DNA of 14,379 bases from Saccoglossus kowalevskii (lineage: Eukaryota > Hemichordata > Enteropneusta > Harrimaniidae): assembly GCF_000003605.2 (NCBI RefSeq), contig NW_003110009.1, positions 12,705 through 27,083 on the forward strand. The letters run 5' to 3'. Of this stretch, positions 8,853 through 14,379 are shown piece by piece. A program made the translations under genes and the position numbers. Each line of letters starts with the position of its first letter. Position 1 is the first letter of the stretch. The notes below the pieces were generated by a model. That model searched no databases and was not told the origin of the DNA. It saw only the letters and a program-made list of their open reading frames with translations.

Positions 8853-8889
8853 TGAGCAAAGATACATGAGTAAATTATTTGAAAAATAG
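8853..8889 (+). CDS. Candidate alternative terminal dynamin exon (speculative)
   Basis: A possible acceptor, TTCATTGCAG, ends at 8852. The following T completes the split codon AA|T as Asn498, the residue expected there. The frame then reads EQRYMSKLFEK and stops at TAG (8887-8889). The family continues NAQQR, so NEQR is a partial match. With AATAAA at 9222-9227 this could be a terminal exon giving a dynamin that ends after the stalk, without PH, GED and proline-rich parts. A rival reading is a 17 base micro-exon using the donor TGA|GTAAAT (8853-8869). Chance is also quite possible, because the match is short. Confidence 0.3.
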
Positions 8890-9221
8890 TTTAGGATTCC
8901 AAGCCAGCAACTATGGCTACTGATTGAATTTTGCATTACCACCCCAACCATAACACTATGAATATGATATGATCATTATCCATGTGAAGGATATCAACTT
9001 CATTCACTGGTTCATTGCCATGCTAGTAATATAATATTTGCCCTGCACTATATTGTTCATTGATATTACATTTTTGTTATCATGTCAACTGTATTTCCAT
9101 GCCTTGATATGTCTTGCCTTCATGTACTGTTTATGCTTTATTAGTAGCACATTTGCTTATATAAATGATTTGATGGTCAAAATAACTTGTATTGCAACAT
9201 GCGATGTATTGAGATGCTTTT

Positions 9222-9227
9222 AATAAA
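9222..9227 (+). promoter_or_regulatory. Possible polyadenylation signal AATAAA
   Basis: A canonical AATAAA lies about 330 bp after the in-frame stop of the candidate terminal exon at 8853. Such hexamers are frequent in AT-rich introns, so this matters only if the short transcript is real. Confidence 0.2.
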
Positions 9228-9434
9228 ACAACTACAGTACATGTTTCTCTGCATGTTTCAATGTTTGTTTGACACAGTCCTCTGTGTAATGTCCACCTTG
9301 CCAACAGATTCCTCTGACATTTCTGACTGTTAACATTCCAACTGCTTACTAGTGTAACTATCTCACTGTACATCAGAATCATTTCCACAATATCATTGTT
9401 AAACACATATCTTGTGTGTATTATTTCTTATATA

Positions 9435-9460
9435 CAGTACAGTTCTCGCGAAAGCTTTGG
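9435..9460 (+). repeat. Left terminal inverted repeat of the transposon
   Basis: It starts CAGTACAGTTCTCGCG, then AAAGCTTTGG. It differs from the right end only at position 17 (A here, T in the inverted right end). TA lies just outside. Confidence 0.85.
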
Positions 9461-9660
9461 CTTTTGTGACATCGTTGTCGCCTACGCATGGCTTCATTGT
9501 CGCCTCAGCATCGCATCATTGTGGCATCAGCTTCGCGTCATTGAAAATTGAAGCTGTGTTCGCCTCTCTTATTTTGTGGCATCATCGTGGCCTCAGCTAC
9601 GCAGTCTCATGGCATCAACATGGCATCAACTTCAAAATATTGTGACATGAGTATGACCTC
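9461..9660 (+). repeat. Left subterminal repeat cluster
   Basis: About seven degenerate copies of a ~20 bp motif of the type TCATTGTGGCATCAGCTTCG occur, for example at ~9491-9512, ~9515-9536 and ~9577-9601. The 22 bases at 9506-9527 recur perfectly, inverted, at 11824-11845. Clusters like this in other DNA transposon families bind transposase. Confidence 0.7.
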
Positions 9661-11715
9661 ATTATTTTCACACAAAAAGGCAGTAGAGAAAAAAACATGT
9701 ACAGAAGTTCGATATGTAATCGTTTTGAAATTCAAGGCGGTAAGGGGAATAAAATCACACGATACAATCGTCGTTCGGATACAACACAATTTGCTATATA
9801 CGATATGAAACTGTTCTTGTTATAAAATTACCTTATTTTCGGTCATTTTATTTGCTGGTAAGAGAAGAGATTCAGATTCCTCATTTCATTGGTATTTTTC
9901 TGTGTTTCGATTAGTTTTAGCCGAGTCCGATCCCATGCCAGGACTACTGATACATGCAAAACACACGTATGCCCCCTGGTGCGTTGTCGCCAGTCATATT
10001 GATACAAAGTTTCAAAACAAGTGCGTACATTCCCAACTATGATTGGATGGTTGTGGTGGCATCGGTCTGGTAAAATTTGACATCCAATTTTCAAAATTAA
10101 GTCACGATCAGTGATTTATACCTACTTTAAATGTATTTTCATAAAAAATATTTTCGAATAAAAAGAGCCACATGCCCTGTAAAAAATCGAATAGCGCTTG
10201 ACATGCAGAAATAATTTATTGGTCTTCAGAAAAAAACGCGTCCATTTAGTTGTAGCCGTTAATATTTGGTGACCAGTCGATGAACAATTTGAAAATCATG
10301 ATTCACACGGAAGTTCTTCGATACTGAAAATCATCTACCCCTGTCTGGCTTACCTTATTTCCCAACTTGCAAATCTGATTTGTATCTCAGCCCAGTTTTT
10401 TTTCTTTTTTTTGAATTGAGGTCATATCCCGTCCATTTCTCAAAATATACTGATGTTTTTCAGTGAATAATTGTGAAGTCTGTCACATCACAAAACTATG
10501 TAAATTGACGCCAGAGATTGGATGGTACGACGACCCTTCAATTTGCGTCAAATATGCTTTGTTACAACATCATTGATTGGCTGAGAGTCACCTGATCGAA
10601 GCACGACCTGGGTCACAGAACCATATTTGTTCGTATTATCAACAGGACTTTGTGAGAGAACCACACCCACATTTTCAACCATTTTTAGCGCGGAAGTTGC
10701 CAACAAATGTCGAATAAAATAAAGCTAGCGATTGCTAAGACTGGTTAATAATATATCCCCGATGCTCTTTGATTTTTTTTTTTATTTCAAGATGAGAAAT
10801 GGATCGTTGAAGTTCCATTGATTTTAAGGCGACTGTTTCACCGCGATAACTCTACACTCTGTTGTAGTTTTGTGAGGTAAAACAAATATATAATAAATAA
10901 ATAGTACTTGTTTAATTTTTGGTTTTACATCCCGCAAATTACGGGACATGACCTGCATGAATTACAATAAATAAATGCTGATCGTGTTGAATGACGGATG
11001 TCAGGACCGTTTGGAGAAACCAACGGGGATCGATATTCTAAACAAAGTATTGGGACATGGTTGGTAGACATTTCAAACAAGTGAAATTATTAACGAAAGA
11101 TTTTTCTAGATATTTATGAACATACTGTCATACCAAAAATATGTAAAATTGACAAATACACAAAGAGAATGTAACGGTAATATTAGGTTTTATTTTAGCT
11201 TTAGAAATATTTTCTTTCACTCAGTTCATGCGTGGGACTTCTATTTAGCTTCATGGTCCTTCGGCTTGTCTCTCCTTGGGGGAAAAACAATAATAATTAT
11301 ACAAATCGTAATTCAACACAATCAAGAAAAGAAACCCAGACAACCATGTCGTACTTCTGTTGAAATACATTTTGTTGCAGTGCGTCACGTCAGAATATTG
11401 TCTAAATAAAATATCCAATTCCAGCCAAATCTAGATCAAAGGGTCAGATTGCATGCATATAATTACAGATAGTTAAAACAAAAAGTATTTGAATTTTGAC
11501 GACTGTTCAACATCTATGCACGGTTACTAAACTAGAACCGTGATCTATGAAAACCAGAAAATTTTTAGTAGTCCGAATTTTTGCACAGTCGAAAATAAAG
11601 TGAAAATTTGTCTGGTCAAATTCAACAAGCGGTCGCAAAATCGAGCGATTGAAAAGCGGAAGCGGGTGAGAGGTTGGGCAAAATGAGTACTGTACATGTA
11701 CTTCTTTGTTTGATA
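9661..11715. other. Interior of the transposon, no transposase seen
   Basis: About 2 kb without a recognisable gene. Composition is less AT-rich than the host introns around ~10500-10740 and ~10980-11060. Small inverted repeats are present: TCCCG..CGGGA (10930-10946) and TTGACGC..GCGTCAA (10505-10551). The longest open frames (97 codons at 11116-11409 on +, 83 codons at 9843-10094 on -) show no DDE catalytic motif or zinc finger. It may be captured host DNA or the eroded remains of an autonomous element. Confidence 0.6.
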
Positions 11716-11870
11716 AGCAATGCTGATGCCACATTGTCGCCATAATAAGGCCACAATGAAGCGAATCGATAACTGCCTAACTTTTTAATGTCGCGACAAT
11801 GATGCAACGATGAAGCTATAACAATGCCACAATGATGCGATGCTGAAGCGAAGCTGATGCTGAAGTGAAA
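11716..11870 (-). repeat. Right subterminal repeat cluster
   Basis: Read on the minus strand, this holds the same motif as the left end, in copies such as CATCATTGTGGCATTG, CATCATTGTCGCGACA and CTTCATTGTGGCCTTA. It includes the 22 base perfect match to the left side (11824-11845). The nearest copies stand 51 bases from the right tip and 71 from the left tip for the shared block, so the two ends are not symmetric. Confidence 0.7.
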
Positions 11871-11896
11871 CCAAAGCTTACGCGAGAACTGTACTG
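11871..11896 (-). repeat. Right terminal inverted repeat of the transposon
   Basis: The inverted partner of 9435-9460 with one mismatch, ending ACTGTACTG and followed by TA. Confidence 0.85.
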
Positions 11897-11914
11897 TAAT
11901 ACTTCAATTCTTGC

Positions 11915-12161
11915 TTACTTTTTCACCACCAGACTTTCTCACCCAAATTTGTCTGTCATTTTTTCTTATATTGTTCAATACCAGTATTTCTTGAAATGAA
12001 CCCTGATTTTGGAGCCAACAGACAAAATTTTAGTCAATTTTCAGTTTTCATACAAAAAATTTGGCTATTTTTGTCCCTAACTTCTGAAAGAAAGTGCAGA
12101 CGATAAACATGACTATTTTGTGAATGTGATGAAAATTGAGAACTGTTGGTGAAAAAGTTAA
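11915..12161. mobile_element. MITE-like element with ~18 bp inverted ends, about 247 bp
   Basis: The left end TTACTTTTTCACCACCAG (11915-11932) is the inverted counterpart of the right end 12140-12161, which inverted reads TTAACTTTTTCACCAACAG. A second copy of the right-end sequence, inverted, starts at 14343. The right border carries TTAA and the left TTAC, compatible with a decayed TTAA target duplication, as used by piggyBac- or Kolobok-type elements. There is no coding content. It begins only 18 bases after the larger transposon. Confidence 0.6.
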
Positions 12162-12947
12162 TGTATCTTCAATCGTGTGTCTTATGTCATGCTTGTGTAT
12201 TGCTACGTGTCGTATAAATGACTTTTAAGATTAGGATATATGTCCGTCTTGTATGTGATGAAGATTACGGTATAGCCACAAAATAAAAAAATAAATCCTG
12301 CGTTTCTAGAATTCCAATTGAAATTTTTGGAAGTGCCATTGATATTTACGAATTGTGTAATATATACGTTTTGCACTTTGGATGCGGTAATAATGTTGCT
12401 CACTACTTTTCACACAATTGAATATTTCCCAGTGTTCACTGCATTCTGTGTCGCTATTGGTTAGAACTAAGTTTGATAAGCTTGCACAAAATGGGATTGC
12501 TTTTAAATTCTCGCAAATTGCAAGAATTCGTTTCTGGTAAAAGCTTCATCACATATCACGGTACATGAAATTTATCTTGTTAATCCTTGGTTACGTACAT
12601 GTTTAGTGTTTAAAATCAGCAACTATAACAAAGTCAAACAAAGACATCTAAGGGGTATAACATAAGATTGATATATTTTCGATAACCATGCAGAAAATGT
12701 GTACATTCTATACTTACAATGTATATATTGACTGAATATCTATGACTAAATTTTTCTCACCTACAAAAATATGTGTACTAGCATGTGATTTATCAAAGTC
12801 ACAAATTATGTTTTTTGTAAGCAGATGTAGCATGAAAAGTGAAAATTTCAAAAATTGTGATTTCTGGTACAATCTTTGATGTTGTGAAATTTTGTTTTAA
12901 ACTGATCATAATACATCTGTCCAGTTTAACAACCTGGTTTATATTTA
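12162..12947. other. Non-coding stretch between repeats, no feature recognised
   Basis: AT-rich sequence with no convincing exon, tRNA-like boxes or clear repeat. The minus-strand frames in it (12203-12403 and 12799-13059) have no family features. Confidence 0.6.
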
Positions 12948-12980
12948 GTCCCTGTTCGGACACAGTCCGAAAACGGGGAC
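12948..12980. repeat. Stem-loop at the head of the ~150 bp repeat array
   Basis: GTCCCTGTTCGGAC (12948-12961) and GTCCGAAAACGGGGAC (12965-12980) are inverted copies that differ by small indels, with a 3 base loop (ACA). It stands at the sharp start of GC-richer repeat sequence and is probably the terminal hairpin of a repeat family. Confidence 0.55.
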
Positions 12981-13046
12981 TTATGTTTCGACCTCCGTGT
13001 GTTCGTGCGTGCGTGGTCCAGACCTGTATCTTAGAAATGCCTAGAC

Positions 13047-14110
13047 CAATCACAATCAAACTTCACACATACATCATACATGATATCATACGTATGCACA
13101 TCAATTTGTTTCACGATCTGATTCAAGATTGCCGAATAGCGGCCATTTTTGTGCTAAAAATCATCAAAATCAAGCATTTCCCGGCTGTTTACAGATGGAT
13201 TTTGTTCAAACCTTGTATATACGTTGGACATTATAGGACGTTGATGAACATCATTTTGTTTTACGATCTGATTCAAGATGGCCGAATGGCAGCCATTTTT
13301 GTGCTAAAAAATCATAAAAATTAAACATTTCTCGGCTGTTTACAGATGGATTTTGTTCAAACTTGATATATACTTTGAACATTATGGAACCTTGATGCAA
13401 ATAATTTTGTTTTTCAGATAACATTTCATTGTTTTAATGAATGGGCTTCTAGACCCATATCTTCAACTTGTTTTCACTGATTATGTTCAAATTTTAAATA
13501 TTCATCATATATCATGTCATAGATAGACAGATATATTGGTTTGTCGATCCTATTAAAAATGACCGAATGGTTGTAATTTTTGTGCTAAAAAATCATCAAA
13601 TATGAAGCATTTCTGGCATTTATGAATGGATTTTCGTTCAAACTTGGTACATACATTAGACATTACGGGTTCCTGATGCACGTCATTATATTTTTCAGAT
13701 CAGATTCAAAATGGCTGTCTGGTGGCCTTTTTGTTTTAATGAATGGGTTTCCAGACCCATATGTCTGACTTGTTTTGACTGATTTGTGTTCAAATTTTTT
13801 ATATTCATTATACATCATGTCACAGATATACGGATATATTAGTTTGACAATCCTTTTCAAGGTGGTCTAATTTTATTTTTCAGATCAGATTCAAAATGGC
13901 TGACGGGCGGCCATTTTGTTTTAATGATTGGGCTTCTAGAGCCATATCTCTTAAATGCTTTGACTGATTATATTCAAATTTTATATTTTCGTTATACATC
14001 ATGTTATATATATATACCGGTACATGTATTCAAAATGGCTGTTCCATAGCAATATCTCTCAATATGGACAAGTACTTGTTTGACGACCAGATACAGATGT
14101 CAATCATTTT
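13047..14110. repeat. Decayed ~150 bp tandem repeat array with inner hairpins
   Basis: An anchor like GATCTGATTCAAGATGGC recurs at 13115, 13265, ~13546, 13698, 13883 and ~14023, spaced about 150, 281, 152, 185 and 140. Each anchor is followed by GGC..CCATTTT sequence able to fold back. The most perfect case is CAAAATGGC..GCCATTTTG at ~13892-13918. A second unit type beginning GTTTTAATGAATGGGCTTC occurs at ~13432, ~13733 and ~13918 and contains its own palindrome. Another shared block is GTTCAAACTTGGTACATAC. The 161 codon + frame at 12839-13324 is only a translation of these repeats. Confidence 0.75.
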
Positions 14111-14342
14111 AATGTTTAAAATATCATATTTCTGACATGGTTATATTCCAGCTATATTACTATAAACAAAACTATATATCTTAAATTTGATAACCAACAG
14201 CGACTGTGCCATGCATGGCTTGTTTATTATAATAATCCTGAAATTTCACATCTATGATAATTATATTATATCTTGTCAAATATTAAAATCACTGTATGGC
14301 ATTACAACCTCAATCTGTATGCGTTGATATGCTTTGTATGCC
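14111..14342. other. Non-coding AT-rich stretch, no feature recognised
   Basis: Nothing coding or clearly repetitive was recognised between the tandem array and the MITE-like end at 14343. Confidence 0.5.
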
Positions 14343-14379
14343 TTAACTTTTTCACCACCAGTTCCTTCTTTTCATCAAA
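14343..14379 (-). mobile_element. Start of a second MITE-like copy, cut by the window end
   Basis: The sequence starting TTAACTTTTTCACCACCAG matches the inverted right end of the element at 11915-12161. The match continues past the terminal repeat (TTTTCATCA), for roughly 33 of 37 bases. It is therefore a copy in the opposite orientation, running off the window. It also starts with TTAA. Confidence 0.6.

Larger units (their letters stand above)
8467..9434 (+). other. Intron or 3' region after exon I, before the transposon
   Basis: AT-rich sequence starting at donor GTAAGTA. The candidate terminal exon (8853) and AATAAA (9222) lie here. No PH-domain exon (family motif GWLT or EYWFVL) is recognisable. 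TACAGTACA at ~9235 resembles the start of the transposon end at 9433, over nine bases only. Confidence 0.7.
9435..11896. mobile_element. DNA transposon with 26 bp TIRs and subterminal repeats, non-autonomous, 2.46 kb
   Basis: The left end CAGTACAGTTCTCGCG continues to 9460. It is mirrored by the right end 11871-11896, which ends CGCGAGAACTGTACTG; 25 of 26 bases match. Both ends are flanked by TA (9433-9434 and 11897-11898), and a CAGT start with a TA target duplication is the habit of Tc1/mariner elements. ATA flanks with a TACAG start are an alternative reading. Inside each end is a cluster of short repeats listed separately. The interior has no open frame longer than 97 codons and nothing like a transposase, so this copy cannot move itself. 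High TIR identity suggests a fairly recent insertion into the dynamin locus. Confidence 0.85.

Noticed and set aside
9412-9808. Overlapping + frames of 77 and 86 codons as genes
   Set aside because: They translate the left transposon end and its short subterminal repeats.
11915-11932. CTTTTTCACCACCAG as a splice acceptor for the next dynamin exon
   Set aside because: It looks like a good acceptor, but the frame after it is not dynamin-like, and the sequence is explained as the end of the MITE-like repeat.
12839-13324. 161 codon open frame as a gene
   Set aside because: It lies over the stem-loop and the tandem units, so the protein is just translated repeat with no family features.
8467-14379. 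PH-domain, GED or proline-rich exons of dynamin
   Set aside because: No frame showed the GWLT, EYWFVL or later family motifs, so the rest of the gene is probably downstream.

Overview
The window is a stretch of animal nuclear genome: AT-rich, intron-rich and full of decayed repeats. The only gene I can support is the middle part of a classical dynamin, the large GTPase that cuts endocytic vesicles from the plasma membrane. It lies on the + strand as nine exons between 1833 and 8466. All nine introns or intron ends have GT..AG borders, and every exon junction keeps phase with the next. Joined, the exons give about 420 residues that align without a gap to human dynamin-1 residues ~79-498 (numbering from memory). 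They cover the second half of the GTPase domain (G3 DLPG, G4 TKLD, G5 NRGQ), the bundle signalling element hinge and most of the stalk. The exons for the P-loop and switch I should lie upstream of position 1. Those for the PH, GED and proline-rich parts should lie beyond 14379. A marine invertebrate is a reasonable guess, because the exon equivalent to vertebrate 10a/10b occurs once and mixes features of both. I cannot name the phylum.

Layout. 1-510 is a decayed tandem repeat array, and 511-1832 is intron with nothing recognisable. Exon A (1833-1982) is followed by a 2.5 kb intron holding a GC-richer block (~2515-3330), a TA microsatellite, two tandem tRNA-derived SINE-like heads (~3394-3600) and a C-run tract. 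Exons B to I follow at 4497-8466. A third tRNA-like SINE head lies in the intron between exons F and G (~7224-7290).

From 8467 to the end I see no further certain dynamin exon. There is a candidate alternative last exon at 8853. If used, it would complete Asn498, add eleven residues and stop at 8887-8889, with AATAAA at 9222. The rest is repeat-dominated: a 2.46 kb DNA transposon with near-perfect 26 bp terminal inverted repeats, a TA target duplication and clusters of short subterminal repeats (9435-11896); 18 bp further on, a ~247 bp MITE-like element (11915-12161); and a decayed ~150 bp tandem array headed by a strong stem-loop (12948-~14110). The last 37 bases (14343-14379) begin a second, inverted copy of the MITE end.

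There are no bacterial-style operons, rRNA genes or CRISPR arrays, and no other convincing protein gene on either strand. The short open frames outside the exons look like chance or repeat translations.
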